A stretch of 64,000 nucleotides of DNA from SPDF01 sp963812085 (GTDB lineage: Bacteria; Gemmatimonadota; Gemmatimonadetes; Gemmatimonadales; GWC2-71-9): NCBI GenBank assembly GCA_963812085.1, contig CAWETL010000009.1, positions 310,001 to 374,000 on the forward strand, in the 5' to 3' direction. Under the pieces are notes generated by a model. It saw only the letters and a list, made by a program, of their open reading frames with translations. It did not search any database and was not told where the DNA came from. Shown one piece after another: positions 11,528 through 20,645 of the stretch (positions within the stretch are counted from its first letter, which is position 1; every line of letters starts with the position of its first letter). A program made the position numbers and the translations under genes.

Positions 11528-13583
11528 TTGATCGTCGGGGTCCTCCTGGCCGGCGCCGCGGCCCTGGTCTGGTCGTGGCGCGAGCGCCGGCGCCTGGGCG
11601 CCGAGCGCGCCGCGCTGGGCACGCAGCTGGCGGAGGCTCGCCTCGAACGGGACGACTTCGCCCGACGCCTCGACCGCCGCATCAACGAGATCTTCTCCCT
11701 CCAGGAACTCAGCTACATCCTCTCCGAGTCGCTCCAGATGGAACGGATCGTGGAACAGGTCGCGCGCTTCACGGCCCGGTTCCTCGAGGCGGAGGGGACG
11801 CTGGTCGTGCTGGCCTCCGAGGACCACGCGGAACTCCGGATCGCGGCGGCCGAAGGCAGCCTGGTCGGGCTCCGGGGGAGACTCCTGCCCGACCGACCAG
11901 GGCGGCATCGTCACGGAGGCGATCGGCCGTGAACGGATCGAGCTGGCGGACGGCCCCCCGCCCGGCATCGAACTCGTCGCCGGCGTCCGGGCGGCGAGAG
12001 CGGCGGTGGCGCCGCTCCGGGCCCATGGCATGACGCTCGGCGCCCTCGCCGTCGCGGCCCGGGCCGACCGGCCCTTCTCCACGCAGGACCTCTGGCTGAT
12101 TTCCACGGTGGCGATGCAGGCCGCGGTCGTGCTGACGAACAGCCGGTTCTTCGGGCTGCTCCGCCAGGGCAAGGAAGAGTGGGAGACGACCTTCGACGCC
12201 CTGTCGGAGGGCATCGCCCTGGTGGACGTCGGCGGCCGCGTGACCCGGGCCAACCGCGCGCTGTCGGGGCTGGCCAGCGTGCCCCTGGCATCGCTGGTGG
12301 GACGGGAGTTGATCCCGACCCTGTTCAACTCGTCCGAGGCGGCGGAGGCGGTGATCGAGGGCGCCAGGCGGGGTGAAGCGCGGCCGCCGGTCCTCATCCA
12401 GTCGCCGCGGCTCAACCGCACCCTGCGGCTCACCGCCGCACCCATGCCGGCCGACGCGGGCGCGGCCTCGGTCGTGGTGATGGTCGAGGACGTGACCGAG
12501 CAGCGCGCCCTCGAGGCCCAGCTCATCCAGAACGACAAGATGGCGGCGGTCGGGCAGCTGGTCTCCGGCGTGGCGCACGAACTCAACAACCCGCTGACGT
12601 CGATCGCCGGGCTCTCGGAGCTGCTGCTGGAACAGCAGCGGCTTCCCGACGACGCGCGCGAACACGTTCGGGTCATCCACGAACAGGCGGACCGGGCGGG
12701 CCGCATCGTGGCCAACCTGCTGACCTTCGCGCGGAAGGGAGCGCCGGAGAAGGCGCAAGTGGATCTCGACGACGTGGCCCAGCGCACCACGATGCTGATC
12801 CAGGCCGAGCTCCGGCTCCGCGGCATCGAGCTCGAGCGCCGGCGGGGTGAGCCGGCCGTGGTCCGCGGCGACCGCTACGAGTTCCAGCAGGTACTGCTGA
12901 ACCTGCTGACCAACGCGGTCCACGCCCTCGAGGCGCAGCCGGCGGGCGCGCCGCGGCGCATCATCGTGGACACGGGGCAGGAAGACCATGAGGCCGTGGT
13001 CCGGGTCTCCGATTCGGGGCCGGGCATTTCGCCGGCGCTGGTCGGCCAGATCTTCACGCCGTTCTTCACCACCAAGGAGCCGGGCCAGGGCACGGGGCTC
13101 GGGCTCTCGATCAGCTACGGCATCATCGAGTCGCACGGCGGACATCTCTCGTACGAATCCGCGGCGGGCGGCGGGTCGGTGTTCACCATCCGGCTGCCGC
13201 TGTCCGGCGGCGGCGCCACCGCGCGCGCGACGCCGCTCCGCGTCCTGCTCGCCGACGCCGACGTCGCCGTGCACCGGGTCGTGACGGCGCTCCTCGCGTC
13301 GGATGGCATGGTGGTCCAGACCGCGCGGAGCGGCGCCGAGGCGCTCACGCTCGCGCAGGGCGAGCGCTATGACCTCGCGCTGCTCGACCCCAACCTTTCC
13401 GGCCCCTCCGGGCCGATCCTCGGCCCCCTCCTGGCGCTTCAGCCGGCCCTCGGCACCCGCCTCGTCCTGCTGACCGACCATCCCGACCTGCTGGACCCCG
13501 CCATGGCCCGGTTCCCCAGGCTGGCCAAGCCGATCCGCCCCCGCGAGGCGCGCGCGGCCCTCCGGGTGCTGCTGGAACGCTGA
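11528..13583 (+). pseudogene. Hybrid histidine kinase (TM-GAF-PAS-HisKA-HATPase-receiver), one-base frameshift
   Basis: Two adjacent frames together encode one sensor kinase of about 684 residues. The first frame (TTG at 11528) has one transmembrane helix, a coiled coil and the start of a GAF domain. It runs out of frame at a G5 run (11874-11878). Removing one G continues directly into GDSCPTDQGG and the rest of GAF. The second frame then has PAS (about 12180-12510) and HisKA with the phospho-His in SGVAHELNNPL. The ATPase boxes are NLLTNAVHAL, DSGPGIS and TGLGLS, and a receiver domain follows (DPNLSGPSG, Lys in AKPIRP). All key residues are present in both parts, so a sequencing indel or a very recent mutation is likelier than decay. 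It is co-transcribed with the acyltransferase. Confidence 0.85.
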
Positions 13584-13656
13584 TGCGTCCCGCGCACGGC
13601 CGGCGATCGATCCTGGAGGGGTGGGAACGAGGTGGAGCCTGGCGGCCCGGGCGCGG

Positions 13657-15090
13657 TCAGTATCCTGCGTCGGCGGCGGGGAACCACGGTAAAACGACGA
13701 CCCCGGCGCTCACGCGCGCCACCGCATCGGCCGCCGTCTTCGTCGCCCAGTAGTTGCTGCCCGCGGTGAGCGAGGGTGCCGTGATGAACGACTTCTGCGC
13801 CCGCAGGAAGACGTTGCCGGTCACCTGGGCGTCGCGGGCGGTCGAGTCGGCGACGATCCCCTCGTCGAGCCGGTCGAAGGTGTTCCCCCGCACCCGGGCC
13901 TGCCCCGTCCGCCTGAGCACCAGCCCGCGCGAGACGCCCGCGATGACGTTGTCGTCGATGACGTAATCCCGGCTGGCCGGGCCGTTCGAGTCGCGGATGA
14001 AGAGCAGGATGCCCGTCTTGCCCCCCATCACCACGTTCGACAGCAGCCGGTTGGCGCTGCCGTGCTCGATGGCGATCCCGACCGATCGCGAGCCGAGGAC
14101 GATGTTGCCCTGCACCGTGTTGCCGGTCGAGTAGCCGAGCCAGAATCCGTAGTCGGAGCTGTCGGCGCGGTTTTCGAGGAAGACGTTGCCGGGACTGAAG
14201 GTGGACTCGAAGGCGTTGTGGTAGGACGAGGAGCCGTCGTTGCGGAGGACCATGTTCCCGCCCGATGGCTTCACGTATTCCGGCTGCCCGCTCAGGAAGA
14301 ACCCGTCGCCCGACCAGGTGACGTCGTTGTCGGCGATCAGGTTCGAATCGCTCACCTCGCGGAGCAGGATCCCCGCGGAGTCGCAGCCGCGCCGGTACGC
14401 GGGCGACTCGCAGCGCACGTTGTGATGGGCCTGGTTCCGCACCACGACGTTATGGCTGGATGCCCACAGGTGAATGCCCCACCCGCTGTTCTCCGACACG
14501 TCGTTGTCCGCGATGTAGCTGGCCGTGGCCCCGATGAGCCCGATCCCGTTCTGGGCGTGCCGCGCGGAGACGCCGGTGACCGTCGCGCCGTTGGTGCCCT
14601 TGAGCAGGATGCCCCCGCCATACCACTCGGCCGTGTCGGCATGGAAGATGTCCAGCCAGTCGGCCTCGTCGAACTGTTCGGGCGTGGACCGCAGCGCCTG
14701 CCGCCTCGACCCGGAGACGTCCACTCGCGCGATCCGGTGCCCGCGACCTCCCTCGATCAGGATGCCCTGCCGGTACCCGCGGATCGTGCCGCCGTAGATC
14801 TCGACGTTGTCGAGCCCGCGGCTCACGACGCCCGCGCCGACAAACGCCGACGGCACGCTGTCGCCGCTCTCGAGCGTGACGCCGGTGAGGTTGAGCCGGG
14901 AGCCCGATCCGGCGATGACCACCACACCGATCTCCCCGTGGTCCGGGATCCGGTAACGCCCCGGACAGACCGTCACGTCGCCCTGGACCTGGGTGCCCGC
15001 GCGCGTCAGCCGGATGCACGGTTCGAAGCGGGGGGATGGCAGGATGAGCATGGCCGTGGCGGCCGAGAGCAGCACGGGGCGGGTCAGCAT
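13657..15090 (-). CDS. Secreted right-handed parallel beta-helix (NosD/PbH1-type) protein
   Basis: 477 residues with an N-terminal signal sequence (TRPVLLSAATAMLIL). It consists of many PbH1 repeats of about 22-25 residues with Asn/Asp at turns (NGATVTGVSARHAQNGIGL, HNVVVRNQAHHN, SNLIADNDVTWSGDG), which predict a beta-solenoid. Such folds occur in polysaccharide lyases, surface proteins and NosD; no catalytic site is obvious, so substrate and role are unknown. The ATG at 15090 was chosen just before the signal peptide. It overlaps the end of the Nudix gene by 7 nt. Confidence 0.8.
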   Translation of the reverse strand: MLTRPVLLSAATAMLILPSPRFEPCIRLTRAGTQVQGDVTVCPGRYRIPDHGEIGVVVIAGSGSRLNLTGVTLESGDSVPSAFVGAGVVSRGLDNVEIYGGTIRGYRQGILIEGGRGHRIARVDVSGSRRQALRSTPEQFDEADWLDIFHADTAEWYGGGILLKGTNGATVTGVSARHAQNGIGLIGATASYIADNDVSENSGWGIHLWASSHNVVVRNQAHHNVRCESPAYRRGCDSAGILLREVSDSNLIADNDVTWSGDGFFLSGQPEYVKPSGGNMVLRNDGSSSYHNAFESTFSPGNVFLENRADSSDYGFWLGYSTGNTVQGNIVLGSRSVGIAIEHGSANRLLSNVVMGGKTGILLFIRDSNGPASRDYVIDDNVIAGVSRGLVLRRTGQARVRGNTFDRLDEGIVADSTARDAQVTGNVFLRAQKSFITAPSLTAGSNYWATKTAADAVARVSAGVVVLPWFPAADAGY

Positions 15091-15551
15091 ACGCGAAGCA
15101 GGTCCTCGAGAGGGCCGGCGTTGCCGCCGGCGAGCAGGGCGAGCGTGTCGTCGAGCGCGCGGCGGGAGCGGGGCCAGGCCAGCCGGAGCCGCGCCTCGTC
15201 GGGCGGGAGCCACTCCGCCTGGTCGTGTTCGTCCGAGAGCCGGGCGGCGGCCCCCGCGGGCACCAGCGCGGCAAAGGCGGGAATCATGGCCACCTCGTCG
15301 ATCCGGTGCAGGTAGAACGCCTCGACGCGGCTCAGGTTGTACAGGGAGGCCGGAGTGAGGCCGGTTTCCTCGTACATCTCGCGGAGGGCGCCGTCCGTCG
15401 GGCCCTCCCCCTCCTCGAGATGGCCGTGCACCGCCTCCCAGGCGCCGGGAGAGCGGCCCCGCCCGCTACGGCGCAGGACCAGGAACTCCATCCCTCCCGG
15501 GGCGGGGCGCACGACGTAGAGGTCGACCATCGAGACCCGGACGCGCGTCAC
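15084..15551 (-). CDS. Nudix hydrolase
   Basis: 155 residues. The Nudix box GHLEEGEGPTDGALREMYEETG fits Gx5Ex7REUxEExGU, which binds Mg2+ and cleaves nucleoside diphosphates linked to X. The subfamily is unclear. The C-terminal part (EWLPPDEARLRLAWPRSR) resembles small dNTP/dihydroneopterin-type members, so the substrate is open. The start may be GTG at 15551 or ATG 7 codons later. It lies 25 nt downstream of the PilB-like gene and overlaps the beta-helix gene. Confidence 0.85.
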   Translation of the reverse strand: MTRVRVSMVDLYVVRPAPGGMEFLVLRRSGRGRSPGAWEAVHGHLEEGEGPTDGALREMYEETGLTPASLYNLSRVEAFYLHRIDEVAMIPAFAALVPAGAAARLSDEHDQAEWLPPDEARLRLAWPRSRRALDDTLALLAGGNAGPLEDLLRVC

Positions 15552-15576
15552 GGCCGGCGTGCTTGCGCTGGTGCGC

Positions 15577-17847
15577 TCACTCGGCGGCGCGCCGGCGGCC
15601 GAGCACCGCCTCGAGGCGCGCCGAGAGGGCGCGGGCCCGGAAGGGCTTGGTCAGGAAGTCGTCCGCCCCGAGTTCGAAGACCCGCACTTCGTTGTCCTCG
15701 TCGCCCTTCGCGGTGAGGACCACGACGGGGATGCCCTGCGTGGTGGGCCGGGAGCGGAGCTGGGCGAGGACGGCATAGCCGTCGAGCCCCGGAAGATTGA
15801 GGTCGAGGACGATGATGTCGGGCGCCACGCGGTCCACTTGGTCGAGGGCCTGGACGCCGTCGCGTGCCTCGTGGACCACGTACCCGTCCCGCTCGAGGAG
15901 GTCCTTCATGACCCGGCGAAGCTGGTCTTCGTCGTCCACGAGGAGCACCGACACGCCGCGGGTGCGCTCCGTGGCCGCCGGCGCGATGGGCGGCGCCTCC
16001 TCGATGAGTTCGAAGGCGGTGGTCAGGTCCACCGCCGGGGCGGCTGGGGCGGCCGGCGCTGCCGGCGCGGTCCCGACCCCCCCGACGGTCGGGAAGACCC
16101 CCGTCGGGTAGAGGGAGGGCACGGCATTCAGCCCGACGCGGCCCCCGGCGGCGCCGAAGCGGCCTTCCATCGGGATGTCCGTCACCCGGAGCAGCTCGTC
16201 CACCGAGGAGTCGCCCTCGAGGACGTGCCGGAGCCCGCTCTCGAACAGCGACATCATGCCGTTGTTTCGCGCCGCCGCCGCGATCAGGTCCACGGTGGCG
16301 CCCTGCCCGATGAGCCGCTCGAGCTCGGGGCTCATGGTCAGGATCTCGACGATGGAAAACCGTCCGCGGTACCCGGTCATGGTGCAGTCGGCGCACCCCT
16401 TGGCCTGGTAGAGCTTGGAGCCCGCGGGGAAATACTTGGCGACCCGCTCCGGCACCGGGTCGGCCTGCACCACGCGGCAGGACAGGCAGAGCCGGCGCAT
16501 CAGCCGCTGGGCGATCACGCCGCGAAGCGCGGCGCCGATCTTGTACGCCTGCATGCCCATGTCCACGAGCCGCGTGACGGAGTTCGGCGCGTCGTTGGTG
16601 TGCAGGGTGGAGAGGACGAGGTGGCCGGTGAGCGAAGCCTGGACCGCGATCTGCGCCGTCTCGCCGTCGCGGATCTCGCCCACCAGGACGACGTCCGGGT
16701 CCTGGCGGAGGATCGACCGGAGCGCCGTGGAAAACGTCAGCCCGGCCTTTTCGTTGATCTGCACCTGCACGATGTGCTTGCCGAGCCGGAACTCGACCGG
16801 GTCCTCGACGGTGACGATGTTGACGCCCTCACTCTGGATCATCCGCAGGGCGGAGTAGAGCGTGGTGGTCTTTCCCGAGCCGGTGGGCCCGGTCACCAGG
16901 ATGATGCCTTCCTTGAAGCCCAGCAGCCGCTCGACCTGGGCCCGTTCGTCGGCGAAGAGCCCGAGGGTCTGGAGCGAGAGCACGGTGGACTTCTGGTTCA
17001 GGATCCGGATGACGACCTTCTCGCCGTACGTGGCGGGGAGGGTCGAGACCCGGAGGTCGACCTTGTCGTTGTTGATCGAGATGCGGGCGCGGCCGTCCTG
17101 GGGACGGAGCCGGTCGGCGATGTCGAGCCCCGACATGATCTTGATGCGGGAAATCAGCGGGATGCCAGCGGCACGCGGCACCGTCATGACCTGCCGCAGC
17201 ACCCCGTCGATGCGATACCGGACGGTGACGCCGCCCTCGATCGGCTCGACGTGGATGTCGCTGGCCCGGCTGGTCACCCCGTCGGCCAGCATCATGTCCA
17301 CGAGGCGGACGATCGGCTTCTGGCTGGCCTCGTCGACCGAGGCGCCCTCGTCCATCGGGACATCGTCCACCTGGTGCACGTCGGCACCCGTCTCGAGCCC
17401 GCCGAGGAGCTTGGAGACGAGGTTTTCCCCGCGGTAGAGTTCCTCGAGACGGTCCCGGATGCGGCCCGGCGACGAGAGCAGCAACCGGACTTCGCGCCCG
17501 GTGGCGAAGGCCAGCATCTTCTCGGCATCGATGTCGAACGGATTCGCGGTGGCGGCGTCGAGGGTGGAGTCGGTGATGCGGAGCGGCAGGACGTTGTGCT
17601 TCCGGGCGACGCCCTCCGGGACCGACTCCCGGACCTTCATGTCGAGCGTCGTGAGGTCGGCCAGGGGAAGCCGGAACCGGACCGCGATGGCCGCCAGGAT
17701 CTGGTCGTCCGTGAGCACCCGGCGCTGCAGCAGCTGGTCCCAGAGCGAGGTCGGAGCCTTCTCGGCCGCCTCGCGGATGGCCGTCATGGCCTCCTCGGGC
17801 ACCAGGGTCTCCAACGTGGGTACCAGCCATTCGTCCGTAAACGGCAT
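15577..17847 (-). CDS. PilB/GspE-type secretion ATPase fused to a response-regulator receiver
   Basis: 756 residues. The N-terminal MshEN-like helical domain (about 15-130) is followed by a GspE/PilB ATPase. The ATPase has Walker A GPTGSGKT (about 320-327), an Asp box and Walker B DPDVVLVGEIRD (about 383-394), and a tetra-Cys zinc motif (Cys about 454, 457, 485 and 488). An Ala/Pro linker (about 590-630) then leads to a complete CheY-like receiver with acidic pair DDE, phospho-acceptor Asp about 682 and Lys about 734. The ATPase would power type IV pilus or type II secretion assembly at the inner membrane. A receiver on the same chain suggests phosphorylation control. No other pil or gsp genes are nearby. 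The ATG at 17847 was preferred to a TTG five codons upstream. Confidence 0.9.
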   Translation of the reverse strand: MPFTDEWLVPTLETLVPEEAMTAIREAAEKAPTSLWDQLLQRRVLTDDQILAAIAVRFRLPLADLTTLDMKVRESVPEGVARKHNVLPLRITDSTLDAATANPFDIDAEKMLAFATGREVRLLLSSPGRIRDRLEELYRGENLVSKLLGGLETGADVHQVDDVPMDEGASVDEASQKPIVRLVDMMLADGVTSRASDIHVEPIEGGVTVRYRIDGVLRQVMTVPRAAGIPLISRIKIMSGLDIADRLRPQDGRARISINNDKVDLRVSTLPATYGEKVVIRILNQKSTVLSLQTLGLFADERAQVERLLGFKEGIILVTGPTGSGKTTTLYSALRMIQSEGVNIVTVEDPVEFRLGKHIVQVQINEKAGLTFSTALRSILRQDPDVVLVGEIRDGETAQIAVQASLTGHLVLSTLHTNDAPNSVTRLVDMGMQAYKIGAALRGVIAQRLMRRLCLSCRVVQADPVPERVAKYFPAGSKLYQAKGCADCTMTGYRGRFSIVEILTMSPELERLIGQGATVDLIAAAARNNGMMSLFESGLRHVLEGDSSVDELLRVTDIPMEGRFGAAGGRVGLNAVPSLYPTGVFPTVGGVGTAPAAPAAPAAPAVDLTTAFELIEEAPPIAPAATERTRGVSVLLVDDEDQLRRVMKDLLERDGYVVHEARDGVQALDQVDRVAPDIIVLDLNLPGLDGYAVLAQLRSRPTTQGIPVVVLTAKGDEDNEVRVFELGADDFLTKPFRARALSARLEAVLGRRRAAE

Positions 17848-17928
17848 CCGGGCAACTCGCAAATGCGGGGGTGAGTCCGAAATAAAGGGCGCCGCGGGGG
17901 CAATGGGTAGGGGTGACCCGGGCCGGTC

Positions 17929-19974
17929 CTACAGGATGTTCCACCATTCCCGGGTGATGTCCAGCGTGACCTCGAACCGGCCGTCGTCGAGGCCCATGCC
18001 GCCTTCCAGCCGAATGAGCCCCATGAACCACTCGGTGGCAAGGCCGACCGTCGGACGCACCCGCCCGCTCGCGGCCCACGGCGTGCCCGACACGGCGCGC
18101 TCGCTCCATCCGGCGCCCACGAACGGCGCCAGTACGAAGGTACGCCCGGTCGTGGCAAAGGTGCCGAGCGGCACGGCGGGAGCGGGCAGGTCGAATCGCC
18201 ACTCCGCGTGGCCCAGCGCGAGCGTCCTGCCCCCGAATTCGCGGAACGGATAGCCCACCAGGGTGCCCCGCCCTCCCATCACGAAGCTCCGGTACGCCGG
18301 CGTGCCGTCGCTGCCGACCCCGCCGTACGCCTGGACGAGGAGCCCGCCAGGCCCCAGGGGCGCCCGCCAGCGGAGTCCGACCGCTCCCCGCACGTAATCG
18401 GTCGGTCCGCTCCCCCCCTCGACCAACAGTTCGCCGCTCAGGTCGTGCCGCACCGCCACCCCGGTCGCCTGTCGAGCCAGCAGCAGGCTGGCCACGGAGT
18501 ATTGGCCGGCGCCGAGGGAGGGGTTCGGCCGGTAGGTGCCGCGCGCCGGCGTGGCTGCCACGGCCATGTCGTGCGAGGTGGCCAGGCCGGCCGTCAACGT
18601 GAGCGTGGTCCGGGCCGAGAGCGAGTGGCGGACGCCCGCCTCCGCCCAGTCCACCAGCGCGTAGTCGCCGTAGTCCTGACCCACCTCCTGCGACGTGATG
18701 GAGTTGACGACCGGGGCGGTGACCAGGAAGTCGCTGACGTCCTGTACCCGGCGTCCGGCCCCGGCGGTGAGCGTGGTGGCGCCGATCCCGAAGTCGACCA
18801 CCAGGCGGCCGACGAGGCGGCCGTCGCTCGTACCGTAGGCCGCGTAGGGGCGGAGCGCCAGCCGCCGCTCGGCCGCCTTCAGCGTGAGGCCGAAGCCCAG
18901 CGTGAGCCCCTGGACCCGATCGACGTGCGCCAGGTCGCTCACGGAGTTGGAGGCCAGTCGCATGCCCTGGAGGCCGCTCAGCGCATGGTTCCCCGCGAGG
19001 CGCTCGACCTGGGCCCTGAGCGCGTTCATGTCCTGCCGGTTGACCGGTCCGGCGACACCGGCCACCGCGGCGGCCAGCGGCTCGGGCCAGGTCGTGGCCA
19101 GGGAATCGGGGTGTTTCAGCCCGCCGATGGGCGGCCCGGCGAACGCCGACAGCGGCAGGTCGGGATTCAGCGTGTAGTCGCCGATCTCCCAGCGTCCCTG
19201 GATGATCCCACGCGCCGGAAAATCGAGCCAGGTGGTGCGGCGCCGGATCTCGATCTCCTGGCGCTCGGGGAGCCAGTACCGCCCCTCGTAGAGCGCGTTC
19301 TCGAGCACGATGCTGATGTCCTCGAGCTCGGAGTCCAGGTACGATGGCGGCGTGAAACTGAAGCGGAACTGGACGACCTCCGCGGTCTCGACGTCCAGGT
19401 AGAGCGTGCCGATCACCAGCGGGCGCGAAAAGGACTTCGGCCGCACCGCCACCTCGTAGACGCGCACCGTCCTGGTGTTGGCTTGCAGCTCCATCGAGTC
19501 CTGGACCGCGAAATCGTACTCCGCCAGCCCCTCGGGCGAGAGCGGGTGGATCACGTCGCGGACTTCATCGCCTCCGCCGATCCGGATGAGGTTTCCGTAG
19601 TTGTTGGTGACGATGCCGAGGTGATCGCGATGATAGTTGATGTCGGTGGGAAGCCAGGTGCCGTCCCGCCAGCCCAGGATGGTCTGCTTGCTGAGCGACG
19701 GGGCCCGCCAATACACTTCCAGCTGCAACTCGTCCGCTTTCACGAGGCGCGGCGGCTCCGTCAGCCCCTGGCCCACCTGGGCGAGGAAGAAGACGAAGCC
19801 GTGGGCCCGCGCCTGGTACCCCCTGAGGCTCGTGTCCGCCTGGACGAGCTGGCGCCGGGCGGTCCCGCGCGCAACGAGCGCGAGCGCCTCGGGCGAGTTC
19901 CACGCCTGCGCGGCGAGCGGAGCAGCGGAAGCGACGGCGGCGAGGACGGCAAGGACCAGCGAGTGGAGGCGCAT
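17929..19974 (-). CDS. Outer-membrane surface-antigen-like beta-barrel protein
   Basis: 681 residues with a clean signal peptide ending PLAAQ. The N-terminal half has about 370 residues of soluble beta-rich sequence, partly like the carboxypeptidase-associated or peptidase-linked domains of Bacteroidota-type outer-membrane proteins. The C-terminal half consists of alternating amphipathic strands with Gly/aromatic turns, ending in WWNIL, and predicts an Omp85/surface-antigen-like barrel (AYRSFVMGGRGTLVGYPFRE resembles that family). The function is unknown. The start at 19974 is 6 nt from a -10 box. It is transcribed divergently from a lipoprotein gene. Confidence 0.75.
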   Translation of the reverse strand: MRLHSLVLAVLAAVASAAPLAAQAWNSPEALALVARGTARRQLVQADTSLRGYQARAHGFVFFLAQVGQGLTEPPRLVKADELQLEVYWRAPSLSKQTILGWRDGTWLPTDINYHRDHLGIVTNNYGNLIRIGGGDEVRDVIHPLSPEGLAEYDFAVQDSMELQANTRTVRVYEVAVRPKSFSRPLVIGTLYLDVETAEVVQFRFSFTPPSYLDSELEDISIVLENALYEGRYWLPERQEIEIRRRTTWLDFPARGIIQGRWEIGDYTLNPDLPLSAFAGPPIGGLKHPDSLATTWPEPLAAAVAGVAGPVNRQDMNALRAQVERLAGNHALSGLQGMRLASNSVSDLAHVDRVQGLTLGFGLTLKAAERRLALRPYAAYGTSDGRLVGRLVVDFGIGATTLTAGAGRRVQDVSDFLVTAPVVNSITSQEVGQDYGDYALVDWAEAGVRHSLSARTTLTLTAGLATSHDMAVAATPARGTYRPNPSLGAGQYSVASLLLARQATGVAVRHDLSGELLVEGGSGPTDYVRGAVGLRWRAPLGPGGLLVQAYGGVGSDGTPAYRSFVMGGRGTLVGYPFREFGGRTLALGHAEWRFDLPAPAVPLGTFATTGRTFVLAPFVGAGWSERAVSGTPWAASGRVRPTVGLATEWFMGLIRLEGGMGLDDGRFEVTLDITREWWNIL

Positions 19975-19977
19975 CGA

Positions 19978-20595
19978 GTGAGAATATCCCGGGGCCGGAC
20001 AGATGGAGCAAGCGTCGCCCACACCCTCTCCACGATGCTCCTCGCGGCGTCCCTCGGCGGCTGCGGCGGGGCGCCCCCGGGCGTCGAAGCCCCCCAACCG
20101 GGACCGGCACCCCGCGCATACACGGCCGAGGAGGTGTACACGGTGGAGGTCTGGGGGGCCCAGGCGCCCGATACCGTCGTGACCTTCCTGGCCAGCCATC
20201 CACGCACCGTGGTCCTGCGGCATGGCCCACCCGACAACACCGTGTTCGCCGAGCTGGAGTTTCCGGCCGGCGCGTTGACGTCCCCCGACGGTCGCGACAG
20301 CGTGACCATCACCATCCGGCCGGTACCGGGGATCTACGGGGTGACGCTGAGCTCCGACGCCGCCCTGACCGCGCCGGTCAAGCTCACCTTCAAGTATCCG
20401 GTGCACTTTGCCGCGCCCGCCGACAGCCGCGCACGTTACCCGACCGACGTCCTCTTCGAGCAGGCGCTCCTGGTCGCGCTGGCCCACGACGACGGCGCCC
20501 GCTTCCAGACGCTTCGCTCCACCCGTCCCGCCAGCGACAACCTGCAGGCCGCGATCGCGACGCTGGGGCGTTACCAGATGGTGGCGCCGCGTTGA
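19978..20595 (+). CDS. Predicted lipoprotein of unknown function
   Basis: About 205 residues. GTG at 19978 gives an Arg-containing n-region followed by a hydrophobic core and lipobox (LLAASLGGC). An ATG at 20035 would leave a signal with no positive charge, so GTG is preferred, but this is uncertain. The mature part has a beta-sandwich-like pattern (VYTVEVWGAQAPDTVVTF, DSVTITIRPVPGIYGVTLS) and a C-terminal helix. No family was recognised. If the GTG is real, its start codon lies only 3 bp from that of the divergent outer-membrane gene. Confidence 0.55.
   Translation: MRISRGRTDGASVAHTLSTMLLAASLGGCGGAPPGVEAPQPGPAPRAYTAEEVYTVEVWGAQAPDTVVTFLASHPRTVVLRHGPPDNTVFAELEFPAGALTSPDGRDSVTITIRPVPGIYGVTLSSDAALTAPVKLTFKYPVHFAAPADSRARYPTDVLFEQALLVALAHDDGARFQTLRSTRPASDNLQAAIATLGRYQMVAPR
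19981..20011 (-). promoter_or_regulatory. Promoter for the outer-membrane protein gene
   Basis: On the minus strand TTGCTC (20011-20006), a 19-bp spacer, TATTCT (19986-19981), then 6 nt to the ATG at 19974. The predicted transcript starts at the start codon. Confidence 0.45.
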
Positions 20596-20629
20596 GTCCG
20601 GCCTCCGCCCGCGTCCGCTCCTGACGCGC

Positions 20630-20635
20630 TAGATT
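20630..20635 (+). promoter_or_regulatory. -10 box upstream of FHA-GAF-cyclase gene
   Basis: TAGATT lies 10 nt before the ATG at 20646, the same arrangement as at tig and menG. No convincing -35 box is seen at 16-19 bp. Confidence 0.35.
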
Positions 20636-20645
20636 CGGGAGCATC

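Noticed and set aside
15559..17874. 771-codon plus-strand open frame opposite the PilB-receiver gene
   Set aside because: Composition-driven shadow; the minus strand encodes a complete, well-known ATPase.
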